Notes under the pieces: model-generated | Seen by the model: only the letters and a program-made list of their open reading frames with translations | Databases searched by the model: none | Told to the model about the DNA's origin: nothing | Shown here: one piece after another, positions 1-12,269 of the stretch | How positions within the stretch are numbered: the stretch's first letter is position 1 | Layout of the letters: every line of letters starts with the position of its first letter | Assembly: GCA_900073065.1 (NCBI GenBank) | Contig: FJOG01000034.1 | Location: forward strand, 1-64,000 | Length of the DNA: 64,000 nucleotides | DNA from: Phialocephala subalpina | Taxonomy: Eukaryota > Ascomycota > Leotiomycetes > Helotiales > Mollisiaceae | Direction of reading: 5' to 3' | Translations under genes and position numbers: made by a program

Positions 1-157
1 ATAATATTTTAATAATTTATATTTAAAATAAAAAATATTTTTATAATATTTATTAATTTCTTTTAGAAAATTATAATTAATACGAATAATTACTTTTTTT
101 ATTATATTTATATTTTAATTAATATTATTTTTTTGTATTTTATTATTTATTCGAATA
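1..157. other. AT-rich tract, no gene
   Basis: Almost pure A and T with no open frame of interest. It is the flank into which the gypsy element at 158-8259 was inserted; the last five bases (GAATA) are one copy of the target duplication. Confidence 0.6.
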
Positions 158-419
158 TGTGAGGTGTAGAATAGAAAGAGGCAATAATAAATCAGATTAA
201 TATTAGACTAATCTTTATCCTTTTACCAGAGATTTAGAGAGCCTTTATATACAGAATAACAGCTTAAGAATAACAATCGCATAGCCCCCGTAAGACCTCC
301 TACGCTACGCGTAAGCTTACGCGAGCTCTACGTAGGTTATAGAGGCTACGTAGCCTTAGGTGGTGGCTGTAAGCCAACCAGAGGCTGCGCCAATAGAACA
401 CCTAATCCTACACGTGATA
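158..419 (-). repeat. 3' LTR of the gypsy element
   Basis: This 262 bp repeat matches 7998-8259. I count roughly two dozen differences and all that I see are transitions. Its terminal CA has become TA at 418-419 by a C-to-T change. It contains the palindrome-rich GC block around 290-370 that stands out from the AT-rich flank. Confidence 0.93.
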
Positions 420-2199
420 CGATTCCCCTTCCCTACGATATTGTCTTTAGTATCAAATCTTTATTATAGGCCTCATTAACTCTCCGTAACGGTTACTATA
501 AGCTTCCGCTACCCTTACGTCCTCTATGAGGTTTAGGCTACACAAGTACGGGATAAGAGTGCCCTTTGATTAGTTTGTTTCTATTAGATCGGTAAGTTAA
601 TCTCAATAGTTTACCGATAGCGTATCGTAAGAATATATAAATAAAAAGATCTTCTCGTAAATTAAAACCGGGAGCGAGAGCTTATTATATCTCTATAATA
701 GCTATAGTAATAACTGCCCCGCTAATTGGTAAATAAAGTAGTAGTTTACTCCCCTCACAAGTAGAGTAGTACGAAGACCTTTACATGCTTTAGTAGAGAC
801 CCTTTGGACTTTAAAAGAAACAAATAACCTCTTAAATAAACTTTAGGCCCTTATAGTATAACTCTCGCATCGCGTCTTCTCAATAGAGCGTCGTGATTAA
901 AGGGCTAATTAGTGTTCGAGCCGTAATCGCGGGCGTTTTACGCCATTTGACTAATTAGAATCGGGGTAATCTATTCCTAATCCGGTACAATATGACTCCC
1001 TAAGGTCGCGAAGCGAGGCTACGAGCCCCTTTATATAACCGAGCGATACTCCCCTTATACTTAGTCTCTTTAGATCATTTCGTGCTTCTTTAATTAAGCC
1101 TTAAAAGCTTCCTTAGATTTTCCAATTTTTGCTCGATATATCGATTACTTTTGTCTAGTCTACTCCTTTTGCTTTTACTGCGGGTAAAAAGCGTAAAAGT
1201 GCCGGAAGAATCAACCCAAATAAACGTCTTTATAAGGAGACTAATACCGCCTAGCCTAAAGTCGGGCGCTATCTCCGTTACTTTAAGTACTTGATAGTAG
1301 ACCCCTAGTATAAGTATAAGTCGAAGCTTAATTCGAAGAATTGTGAAAAGTGTAATAATAAGGGAAGCTTTTGTAAGAAGGTATATTTGGCTTTTAAAGT
1401 ACTTTTGATATGACTAATTAGTATAAATCCTATATAAACTCTATACGCTGTTCCGTGAGTTAAAAGATTGCGCTAAGGCTTTTTTAGAAGATATAGCTTA
1501 TAACTTTTGCTTTAACTTCGATTTAGAGGAGTTTTAAGTTAAGTTCGAATTAATTAACTTTTCTCGGCGTATTAAAGTAAATAAGGAGTCTTTTTTGGAA
1601 GAGGTCTTTAATGAGTAGTACGCCTTCGAAGTAAATCCGATTAGTTTACTACCCTTAGAGTTATATTAATACTTCGAGTAATCTTTTAGAAACTTTTATA
1701 TTACTAGTGTGAAAATCACTACGCAAATGAGGATAGACGCTTATGAGCTTAGTATCCCTAGCGCTTTTAGCGCTAAGATTATAAAGCTTTAAATCTTAAG
1801 AGAATTAATTACCGTTATTAAAGGCTTTAACGCCTCCTTTTGACTTGCGGTATATGTCCAATTGACTTCGGTAGTTATTACTAACTCTTTTTAGCACTCT
1901 ATTATCGATAAAGAGAAGGAGGATAATAATAGTATCCCTGCGGAGGTACTACGGTAGTTTGAGAAGGAAGTCTAAGTTTTGGCGTTTCTAGAGTATTTTA
2001 CTTTTTGGCGTATAAATTCTGCGGCGTTTTTCGGTTATAAGACTTTTTCCAGCGAGATACTCGGGGCTATTAAACCACTATATAATGAAATAGATTTTAA
2101 TTAATAGATTTTTATCGATTTATATAATTAAAAAACAAATAAAACAAAAATAAAAGCAAACAGTTTACGCGTATTTCCGAGGTTTACCGCGCTTTCGTT

Positions 2200-3620
2200 T
2201 TAGCTTTTTTACTACTTGGTCTTTTGTCGAGGGGGGTAGTTCGGGGCCCTTGCGGTACTTAGGTAATTGAGCTTTTTTGAGACTATGATTTTTATTATAA
2301 GAATCTAATAACTCCTTCGCGTTTCTAAGGTTGAAGTAAGTTAGTAACTAAGTATTATAGTTTTCTAGCTAACTTTTTTACTTAATTAAATATTTGCGGT
2401 TTTAATTACGACTATTTTATTTATAATTTAAAATAGTCTTTACCTCTTATTCTTGTTTATTATCGTTATTAGCGAGCTCCGAGTTGACGCTTATAAGGAA
2501 GTCTTCCGGCTATTTTCCGGCGCTAGCGATATACTCCTTAAGGAGAGAAACGTAGAAAACAAAGTGGAGTTATGAGTATAAAGAGGGTAATTTGAGCCTA
2601 TAAACGGCTTTACTAATACACTTTTCGATTTGAAATAACTCGATGAATTTAAAGGCAAATTTCCTTGGTTTTAATCGGATGTTTTTCGTAAATAATAAAA
2701 CTTATAACTTTACTGCGAAATATTTATCGAGCTTATATTTATTGTAATACTTCTCTTTGTTTTTTTGCGCGCGATCTTAAAGCTTTTAAAGGTCTTTTTT
2801 TCCTTTTTTAAAGCTTTTACTCGTTATCGCGCAATTAGTACCTCCCTTTGAAGTCTATCCTCAAAGTTTTATGGTAAACGTGGGTTGTAGCCGTAAACGA
2901 CTTTAAAGGGGGTTATTTAAAGCGTTTAATGCTTCGAACTATTATAAGTAAACTCTGCGAACGAGAGTTTACTTATTTAGTTATCTTTTTTAACGTTGTA
3001 ATAGTAGCGTAAATAGTGTTTAAGCACTTAGTTTTAGCGTTTAATCTGCTTATTAATCTGAGGATAAAACGCTATAGAGAGCCGTTGCTTGTAAAAAAGA
3101 TAAAAATAAAGTGTAGATTAAAACTTTGAAGTAAAAACGCTATTTTAATCCGAAATAATACCGTTAAAAGTCCCGAAGTTACTAAAAACTTTATCTTATA
3201 ATAAAGTAATTAACTCGGGAGTATTAATGGTTTTATAGTAAGGGATATATTTAGCTATCTTTGAGTAATAGTAAACGATGACAAGTATATTATCGAAGTC
3301 GTTACTATTAAGATTTTTACAAGGGGGTAGTCTTATAATAAAATCTATTGATATTTCCGATTAAAGCCCAACAAGTTGTAGTAAGGTGTTAAGAAGCCCG
3401 TAAAGCGCGTAACGCTTAGCTTTAACTCTCTAATAAACGTCGTATTTACGAATATAATCACGAACGTCGTCTTTAAGCTCTCTTTAGTAGTAAGCTCTTC
3501 GAATAAGTTTTAGCGTTTTATTTACGCTAAAATAGCTTACTAAGGGGTTATCGTAATGAAACTTTACGACTTCGGCTTTAAGTACGGGGTTATAAGGCAT
3601 AAAAACTCTATTATTCCAAC
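2200..3620 (-). pseudogene. integrase and chromodomain-like remnant
   Basis: Near 3380-3480 the minus strand gives D-x-I-R-K-Y-D-V-Y-stop-R-V-K-A-K-R-Y-A, which matches the conserved stretch after the integrase zinc finger (VRxCxxCQRxKxxR-type). The far end, about 2270-2400, has a broken frame with YLV followed by a short gap and a WEP-like and GVIRFL stretch, which resembles a chromodomain. Stops and frame breaks are everywhere. The integrase call is reasonable from position plus motif; the chromodomain is tentative. Confidence 0.55.
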
Positions 3621-4599
3621 GCAGAAATCCTTGTTTATCGGCTTGCCAAATTTCCTGCCTTTAAGAGTTTCTTTTGCGCGTTTTATCGGCCCGTATTAAT
3701 TTGCTATACTTATCGTTTTACTGCGACAGCAAAATGAGGTCTATAACGGGGTTAATAAAAAGTATTAACGCGGTACTCGAACGCGTTACCGCACATATTT
3801 ATGATCTTAGGATTAATTATTTGCAACTAGTTAAATCTATTAATAATTAGAGGTTTTAATTACTATACTCCCCATTAGAAACTTTGTCTATAGATAGATA
3901 ATCGTTTATAGCTTTTAGGGCGGGGTCTCGGAAGTCTTTAGTCCCTACTTCTAAATTATTAGTTTAAACTTTTTAATCGAGATCTCTTTGCTCATCAATT
4001 AAAGCTAAACTCGACTTATACGTCGCGAATAAGCGTCATATAATTAAAGATACTTTTAATCCGATTAAAATATCGCAAATTACAATTACAAACTTCCTTT
4101 TCAACTTATTTTAGAAAATAAGAAATTAAGAGTCTTTAAGGGCCTCTTTAAGTAACTTATTATTATAATCCAATCAGCGATTTGATTTATTTACTAGATT
4201 TAACGAGCTTTTCCAGTAGATAATCTCAAAGTCGTAAAAAGTAAAATATATAGCTTATTTTGCTTATCGCTTTTTTAAATACTTGGTATTTACTTAGTAT
4301 TTAAAGTTATTGTGATTAGTGATCACTTTTATAGTATACTTAATACTCTCAAAGTAATATCGCCACTCTTTAAAGCTCTCGATAATCGCTAATAGCTTTT
4401 TATTGTAAATTACGTAGTTTTTTTTCGCGTTACTAATCTTACGAGAGAAGAAGGCTACGAAGTACTAATAACGCTTCGAATTACTCTTTAAACCCTTTTA
4501 TTATAATAAAGTCCTTACGATAACAAATTTCGACGCGTTAATTTCCAAACGAATTTTCTTCGCTAAATCGAAATAAATTAAAAATAGTGCTTTAATAAA

Positions 4600-5470
4600 G
4601 GCTTCCTTTAAATCTTTAAAACTCTATTTAATTTCCGTTATAAATACAAACTCTCTAGACTTTACGCCCTTCTCTATGCCTTTAAGTAGCCTTAAGAAGC
4701 CTATAGCCACGCCAAAAAACCCGTGCACGAAACGGCGGTAAAAGTTAGTAAACCTTAAGAAAACTTGAACTTCTCGAAAAAAAATTGATTTAAGCCACTC
4801 GACGATTATCCGGACCTTTTCCGAGTCTAAGTATATTCCGTCGCAACTAATAATAAACCTAAGAAATTCCACTTACTTTTTACTAAACTCACATTTATTG
4901 AGTTTAGCGTAAAGCTTGTATTTGCAGAGCTTTTCCATCACTTGAAATACATATAACTCGTACTTAATAAAATCTCGAGAATAAATCAAAATATCATTTA
5001 AATAAACTACGACAAAGTAGTCTAATAAACCCGAAAGAGCTCCGTTAATATACGCTTAGAAAATTGCTAGCGCGTTCGTTAATCCGAATAGTACTACTTA
5101 GTATTTAAAGTAATCGTAATAAGTCCGAAAAACTATTTTCTAAACGTTTTCCCCCCAAATTCGTATACGGTGATAAACGTTTTTTAAATCTAATTTAATA
5201 AAGATTTAAGCACTTATAAGGCGGTCTAAAGTCTCGTTAATTAGAGGTAAAAAGTATTAGTTTTTAATTATCACTTTATTAAGACTTCTATAATCCATAC
5301 AAAGCTTTAAGCCTCCGTTCTTTTTGGGTACAAAGAGTATAAAAACTCCCGTAAAACTAATAGAAGGGCATATCCACCCCTTCTCGAGAAAAGTTGCGAT
5401 ATAATCGCGAAATGCCGCGAATTGAGATTCTAAGAGGTTATATAGGGGCCCGTAAAGCACTTAACCCTTT
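4600..5470 (-). pseudogene. reverse transcriptase and RNase H remnant
   Basis: At 5257-5460 the minus strand reads FVPKKNGGLKLCMDYRSLNK, a reverse transcriptase fingers motif. At 4993-5004 the catalytic YLDD box reads YLND because GAT became AAT, so the enzyme would be dead even without the stops. The frame at 4624-4872 gives the thumb and connection region (FLRFTNFYRRFVHGFFG), which matches the FLG-x-NYYRRFI motif of Ty3/gypsy elements. RNase H would follow down to about 4200. Confidence 0.85.
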
Positions 5471-6949
5471 ATCTCAATCGCATACTCGTATCTACTTTAT
5501 TCGGGAAGGATAAAGGCTGCCCTTTCGTCGAAGATATCCTCATAGCCCCGGAAATACTCCGGTAAAGTGATCTCTTACTTTTAAATAGTTATAAAAACCC
5601 TTAATATTTTTAACCTTTAAAAAGTAAGTAATTCTACCTTTAAACTTAAGTATTTACACTTCTTATAATTGATTAAATAATCGCATTTTCCTCTCCTAAA
5701 GAAGACTATATAGACTTCGGTATTTGGTTCGGTTTTAAAAAGCTCCGTAAACTCGAAGGGGCTTAAAACTTTAATATTATCTTAAGTTGCCGCGTAGACT
5801 TATCTCCCCGTTAATTAGTCGTAAATACTAATACTCTTCTTAATAAATTAATCTTTTTTTAATATTATCTTATAACTCGATTTATCGCAACCGTAAAAGC
5901 GCTACTTAAAGTCACGAGTTTGCCTATAGTTATTAATAATAGTGAAGTTTAAATCGTAGTAATTAGAAACCTAGAAAACGTATCCGTTAAAAATCGCAAA
6001 AAATACGTCGCACTTAGCGTTAAAAACAAAATTATTCCTTTTCGCTATATAATTATCGATAAAGCAATTATCGGCGCCAATATCTCCCATCTTTTTCGTA
6101 ATTAATTCGGTACTTGTATCTCTTTATTTAAAAAGCCCTCGAATAAAAAAGCGTATAAGCGTCTTATTAAATCGGTTTACGCTCAAAATTTAACTGCGTT
6201 TTTCCCGAGTCGAAAAGGGTTCGAGAAAGCTCTTTTATTACGTTAAAAGCCTTTTTGTATATTACTTTAATTAATTTCTCGCTTTTTTTAATTTTAAGGA
6301 AATCTTTTTTAGCTTTAGCCTTTTTAGGGTTTTCTTTAGTTTATTCTGCGTACTTCGAGTAGCGCGAATCTCCGGAGAAGTATCCTTTCTTACTATAAGT
6401 CTAATAAGTCTTTTTCGAGTCGTTATTATTACCGTTTCTTGAGTTAAAGCTAAATAGTTTACCGAGGCTAAAACTCTAATTAAAAGAACGTAACTCCCGT
6501 TTGCCCTTATCTTTCCTACTATTAAATCTAAGCTTTTTAGAGGAGTCGTAACTTTCGTTATTATTTTTATCGTTTCGCTTTCTTTTCGTATTATAATCGA
6601 AATAACTCTTTTTATTTTTAAAGGTTTTTAGATTATAGTTTAACCTTTTAAAAGTCCCGTAAAAGTACGTCCATTATAAAAGGAAGAATCCTATTAGTCT
6701 TATTATATTATTGTCCTTTCGTAAAAGGGTTCGTAATAACGTTCGAAAGGATTTATACGCAGTTACTTTCTTTGTGCATTAATAAGTCTCGTTTATATTC
6801 GCGTATACGATTATAGACTTCCGATATTATCTCGTTTTTATTATTGTTTTAAGTGAAACGCTAAAGCTTTGCGAAAGTATTCGTTTCGCGTTCTTAAAAT
6901 AACGCGATAAGATTGTATACTTAAAACTTTTAATTTGCTTAAAATATTC

Positions 6950-7943
6950 GGACCCTAAAAGGGTTAATAGCGGAGGATTATAGGAGAGATTATTTATTTT
7001 TTATTTTCGAGTCTATTTTAAAGCGCGTTGCCGTAGTATTTACTTTTAATCGGTGGGAGTTATACGTGAAAAATTGAGCTTTAAAAACGTCTTTTATAGC
7101 GTCGAAAAAAGTTCGATGCTTTATAATATTTTTTCCTTCGTAAAACGGAGAGAGAGTAATAAACTTTGCTTAGTTTTCCCTTTGTATTTTAAGTCCGACG
7201 TCGAAGCTTAAAAGAGGGTCGAATATTTGGTCCGAAATAAGTGCTTCGAAAGTAAGTCAAACGGGCGTCTTAAGGGGAAGGTCGAAAGTCGGCCTTGGGT
7301 TTTGAGACGCGTTTCTAATCGGGAGGTTTCTAAAGGCTTTTCTTCTCTCGTTATTAAGAGCGCTTAACGCGTAAAAGCCACGAAGTCCGTTAGCGGAGTT
7401 TCCCGGCCTTTGATCGTATTTATCGCGGATATATTCTCTGTAAGGGATTAATTTACTCCGTTTAAGTCCGCGCTGGCGATACGCGTCGTTTTTGGCGTTA
7501 ATTTGGGCCTATAAACGCTGAACCGTATTAAGGACTTGGTTTAAGAGGTCTTGTTGTTCCTGCTGTCGCGCAAGAAAGCGTTGGTCTGCTTAGTCGGCGG
7601 AAGGGTCTTAAGGCCTTTCCTGGACGCGATCGGAGCTAGCTGGAGACTTGAAAGATTTACTTAGAGACTCAATTAGAGTATCTCTATTTCTAACGCTAAG
7701 AGCAATACTTGGAGTAGCGCTAAATTGCTGTCCATAGTCTAAGGTTTGGCTAGGGCTTTTAGTAATTTGTTGAGGATTACTAGTAGCGGCCTTTGCGTTG
7801 CTACTTAGAGTCTTAGAGGTAAGAGATTCGCCGTTTCCTTTAGAGTTTTAAGAGAGTTGCTAAGTTTGAGAGCGAAGGACGCTACTATTTGCTGAAAGAG
7901 GGCCCGTAAGAGTTCCTTCTCCGTTGCTGTTATTGGCAGCCAT
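6950..7943 (-). pseudogene. gag remnant of the gypsy element
   Basis: On the minus strand an ATG at 7943 opens a frame beginning MAANNSNGEGTLTGPLSANS, which stays recognisable for about 300 codons but is cut by TAG and TAA codons. The first stop follows SVLRSQT and is where a CAA or CAG would be expected after C-to-T change. Position next to the 5' LTR and lack of enzyme motifs make this the gag region. I did not find a clear CCHC knuckle. Confidence 0.7.
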
Positions 7944-7997
7944 AGCTTTGTGCGCGCTATTGTCGAACTTTTAACCTTTAAAGTAGAGAGATTAGAA

Positions 7998-8259
7998 TGT
8001 GAGGTGTAAAATAAAAAGAGGCAATAATAAATCAAATTAGTATTAAACTAATCTTTGTCCTTTTGCTAGAGATTTAGAAAGCTTTTATATACAGAATAAC
8101 AGCTTAAGAATAATAATCGCATAGCCCCCGTAAGACCTCCTACGTTACGCGTAAGCTTACGCGAGCTCTACGTAGGTTATGGAGGCTACGCAGCCTTAGG
8201 TGGTGGCTATAAGCCAGCCAGAGGCTGCGCCAGTAGGATACCCAATCCTACACGTGACA
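7998..8259 (-). repeat. 5' LTR of the gypsy element
   Basis: This is the copy with intact TG and CA ends. On the minus strand it precedes the gag remnant. Its outer flank AAATA is the second copy of the target duplication. Confidence 0.93.
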
Positions 8260-8936
8260 AAATAATTAATTATTTTATTTAATTATTAAAAATCTTTTAA
8301 TTTTTTCTTTTAAATAATTTTAAATTTTAATAAAATTATATTATTAAAATACTTTTATTTTAATTAATATATTTTATATATTTCTCGATTTTATTTTTAT
8401 AATTTATAAATATTATTTTTATATAATTATTTTAAATTTAATATAAATATTATATAAATTAATATTCAAAATATAATAATTTATTATTAATATATTATTA
8501 ATTAATTAAATATAATAAAAATTAAATTAAATATAATTTAAATAATTATTAAATATTTTATTTGAATTCAATATAAAGTTTTTATTTAAAAAAAAATTTA
8601 TTTAATTATATAAAATCTTTTTATTAATAAAATTTTTTTTAAAGAAAATTACTTTATATTCTTTTAATTCTTTTCGATTTAATATATAATTTCTTTTAAT
8701 TTTAAAGTTTATTATTAATCGAATTTATTTATTTATTAAATCAAATAATTTATAATAATTATTTTGTATTTTAAATAATATTAAATTAATAAAATTAAAA
8801 GATTATAATAATTCCGATTATTAAATAATATTCGAAGGTATAAATATATTAATTACTCCTAAAAACGCTAAGACCCGGAATAAGAAGTTATTTAAAACCT
8901 TATACGCCGTATAATCTCCGGGTACTAGGGCGGTTC
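8260..8936. other. AT-rich tract
   Basis: About 550 bases of nearly pure A and T, then about 100 bases of mixed composition leading to the 3' end of the HeLo-E2 gene. I see no gene here. Confidence 0.6.
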
Positions 8937-11065
8937 CTACGCAGCCATATGAGGCGTGTATAGTCTTCGCGCCATAATTAGAGGTGCCTCTGGAACGTCG
9001 GGATAGCTGTTGATATCGCCGTCTTCGAAACCGAGGGATTGGCCAGAATCTGATCTAGGGAACGGGTTATCGTATATCTCGCGGAGAGAGCGCTGCAAGC
9101 TAACCACATCCACATCGGGCTCTTTCTTGGACATAGGCAACATCGTTTTGGCGTGATCAAAGCCTTCCTTGGGACCGTCTTCGAGAAAAATGAGGCTTCT
9201 TTCCTCCGGTGTTTCACCTGTAGCGTAAAGCTGAGTGTATAGTTTCGCATTCTGGCAATACCCACCATAGTCTTCTAGATATTTCTGGGCAATCTCCGGT
9301 ACCAGCGGATCATCCACATCAGGCGTAGCCAGTAATCCACAGAGAGCTGTGAGAAGCGCCCCCAGTGACCACAACGTTTCACCTGACTTCCTTCGATACC
9401 ATAGATCCGCTGGATTCTGGACTGGACCGTCGGTCGACCCCGCGGAGAGCACTGAATTCCACTTCTCCTTGTAATCTGCACAAATATGCCCCTTGGGTGA
9501 GATATTCGGATGGTAAATCTTTGTCTGGAATCTCATCAAAGGTGGCCCAAGTGGATCAATCTCTGAGAGCTTGACAGTAATCCAGAATACCCCACCTTCA
9601 TATGGAGTCTCAGGAGGGTCTTCAATGCCAGCTAGGACCCTATCAAGGCTATCCTGCATAGGTGCAGCACTGACGAATGGAATCTTGCCAGTCCTTATGT
9701 TGCGCAAATCGAAAAACATTCTTTTCGCAGCGGAAGAACCAGAATGAGCATGAGTAAGAAGGTTTCCAGAATGCCTTAGCCAGTTCTCATCATCTTTAAC
9801 TTTGATTATGGCGAGTCGCTTTCCGTAATCTGCGTCTCCCGCGGCGAAGCTCAAAGGCTTCCGTGATTTGGCATTTTGGACTAGACTTCTCAAAAGACGT
9901 TGATTCTGAGGTAAATCAATCTCCATAGACTCTCTATTTTCTAGCCTATCAGCTTCTGGAGGGTGGTCGGTAATTTGACGGGTTTCTGAAGAAGCGATGC
10001 GCGAAGAGTTGCATTGAGTGTGAGCCCGAGACCTGGTATCAGCAGATACGGGGTACGCCCCTGGTATCAAAGGTGTGAAACTTCTCATTGAGGTGGGTGT
10101 TCTGCTGTTCGCCGTTATGAAAGTCGTCCCGGTCCTTTGGGCGATTGATCTAGATGCCAGTGTTCTCTGCTCAGTGATAGATTCTGCTACAACGACCAAC
10201 CGTCGACTGGCTGCGTCCGAGACATCGTGACGTGTGGAATTATGGCTGGAAGAAGCATCGCGGAGCAGGCGAAGGCTTTCTGTGTCCGAGATACTATTGA
10301 TTTCCAGCTCGAGTCTTGCATGCTGTTCCTCCAAAAGCCCCAAAGACCGTGTGATACTCTCCAGTCCATCTACCAATTTTTCGAGGCGATTGATCAACGC
10401 CTCAAACTTTTTTGCGTCGTGAATTGCCCACTGCGTAACCTTCCATGCAGAAGTGTTCTTCTGATGGACGCGAATTCGGCTCTTGAATCGATCGAAGGGT
10501 GCTTTGAAGACGTCAATTCCTCGAGAAGTCGAAAGACCGGAGCTGTTCGAGACTTCTTCTTTCAGGCCGTATTTCTCGTCCACACGACCCGCTTCCTGTA
10601 GCAGCGATGTGATATTGTTTAAAACTCGTTCTGCACCTGGCCTGATATCCGGTCGGTCAATTCTTTCATCGTATCGCAGACGGCGCCCATCGCATGGATT
10701 TGGTATCACACCCACAGATTCGCCCCAAAGCCCGAATCGAGCGCGTTGCAGAGAAAACTGTTACCCAAATGGTTAGCATATCTATTTCATAGGAGCTTCA
10801 ATCCCTAGGAGCCATGCGCTGCCACTCATCCCACGCATAAAGAGGCCCGGTGGTGAATATGGCGCTGCCCAGCGCCTCGACCGCCAACCATTTTTTCAGT
10901 GGCAAGATTTGGAAGACTTACCAAGGTACAAAGCTGCTCGTAATCCTCACTAAAATTCTTCCCCGCTACTATGATATCGAAGCATTCAATGCAAGTCGTA
11001 AACAAGGCTGCGACACTGACAGCGCTCAAAGCCAAACCCGCGATACCCTCAGCAGCGCCAGACAT
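8937..11065 (-). CDS. HeLo (HET-s/LopB-type) domain fused to a ubiquitin-conjugating E2
   Basis: Two exons, 10922-11065 and 8937-10757, join in phase 0 across a GTAAGT...CAG intron and encode 654 residues. Residues 1 to about 235 match the HeLo domain of HET-s: a hydrophobic start (MSGAAEGIAGLALSAVSVAAL), then ARFGLWGES (compare the RWGE of HET-s), then long helices with KVTQWAIHDAKKFE. After a low-complexity linker, residues about 385-560 form an E2 fold, with TPYEGGVF, YHPNISPKGHICADY and DDPLVPEIA. The HPN motif (about 464-466) and the catalytic cysteine (about 474) are both present, so the E2 may be active. HeLo domains form membrane-disrupting bundles in fungal incompatibility; the E2 would transfer ubiquitin. 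No amyloid motif is visible. The start is set by homology to the HET-s N-terminus. Confidence 0.88.
10758..10921 (-). other. intron of the HeLo-E2 gene
   Basis: 164 bp, donor GTAAGT right after the codon for Leu48 and acceptor AACAG. Removing it joins the two halves of the HeLo domain without a frame change. Confidence 0.8.
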
Positions 11066-12269
11066 GTTTCAAGGCATGAGCCAAACCACCGCGCTTCTGC
11101 AGATAGAGCTACAAAACCATTTACTCGCCAGGAATCCGGATGCAAGATCATAAAGGTGGGTACCCATCTTCGTTGTGACGACTGCTCAAGAAGATGTGCT
11201 CAAAAGAGAGCGTTGTCGATGGTATGTCTCGCCAGAGCCAACATCGAGGCAGTGCTTTTCAACCCCGCGATTTGCCAATCTTATTACCAAGAGTGTAATT
11301 CTTTCACGAATTACACTCTTGCAGCTGCAACGATCACCTGACACTTGCATTAGTGTGACGTATCGTTGGACTTGAGCGTACCACCGACATCACACATATC
11401 ATATAATGTATATATATTACATAATATCAAACCAGGTGAAATTGGAAGCTGTAGCTTAAGGGTAGAATGATTATATTGATCAAAGTTATCCTTTTATAAA
11501 GGATTCAAGGGCTCTATATATGAGAGCTAGGATCACGTGCATAGTTGCCTAAGGCTAAGAATGAGGGAATACCCTTATTGATAGCCTAAGGCACCAATGC
11601 CTCATCTGCCCAACAATCAACATAGTTTATAATAGCTCAAGATCACAAACTAGGCGATAGGGCGAAGAATGGACTAATATTGCTGAACCACTTAGAATCT
11701 AAGGTAAAGAAGAAAAAGAGAGAGAGCTGGTCCAGATCTATATAACCTGAAACTGGCTGCCTAAGGCACCTTCACCCTAGTCCCTGAACCGTTCGATTAC
11801 ATGTCAATCGAATCCATGACATAGCTAAGAAAATAACGAGAGCGTATACTAGTATAAAATAACTCCAAAAGAAGTATTGTAACGTTACAATAGTTTCTTT
11901 CTCTACTCTCTGAAGAGCCTGACTATTCTTGATATACTCCATGTAGCTTTGTACCTCTCAGGTCCGTGCCGATCCAGCAAGCACTGGAAATTACGTGACG
12001 CGCTCTGGTATTTAAAGAATGATTACTAAACGTTTTGCTTTTGAGAGCGGCTTCTGGCTTGCATCTTCTATTGATATGTTGTCCTGTAAAATGGCACTGC
12101 TGGCTGAAGTTCGATGCTTTGTGGCTTGGAAGGTTTTATTTACAATATCTCCGTGTCTATCTACCATCTCTCTCAAGTTCGCTTCAAATATATGGAATTC
12201 ACAAAGACACGTCGCTAATGAAAAAGGCCGTAAAGGCACCATCTTTGACTTAAAGCTGTTCTCGCCCTC
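11066..12269. other. intergenic stretch with a 12 bp hairpin
   Basis: No gene recognised. It holds a perfect 12 bp inverted repeat with an 8 nt loop at 11289-11320 (AAGAGTGTAATT and its complement). The motif CCTAAGGC recurs at several places between 11540 and 11780, which may mark an old mobile-element remnant, but no ends could be defined. Confidence 0.4.
11289..11320. repeat. perfect 12 bp inverted repeat
   Basis: Arms 11289-11300 and 11309-11320 are exact reverse complements around CTTTCACG. It lies about 220 bp upstream of the HeLo-E2 start codon. It could be a cruciform or a small terminal inverted repeat; function unknown. Confidence 0.6.

Larger units (their letters stand above)
158..8259 (-). 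mobile_element. RIP-degraded Ty3/gypsy chromovirus-like LTR retrotransposon
   Basis: The element is bounded by two 262 bp LTRs and flanked by GAATA at 153-157 and AAATA at 8260-8264, a 5 bp target duplication differing by one G-to-A transition. On the minus strand the LTRs start TGTCACGTG and end CCTCACA. A purine tract (GGGAAGGGGAAT on the minus strand, about 424-435) lies next to the LTR at 158-419, so that LTR is the 3' one, which agrees with the minus-strand coding remnants. Order on the minus strand is gag, then reverse transcriptase and RNase H, then integrase and a chromodomain-like end. All frames are full of stop codons. Differences are overwhelmingly transitions, as expected from RIP. 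The element cannot move by itself. Confidence 0.93.

Noticed and set aside
11540..11800. Recurring CCTAAGGC words as a possible MITE or CRISPR-like array
   Set aside because: Spacing is irregular and no terminal repeats or target duplications were found.
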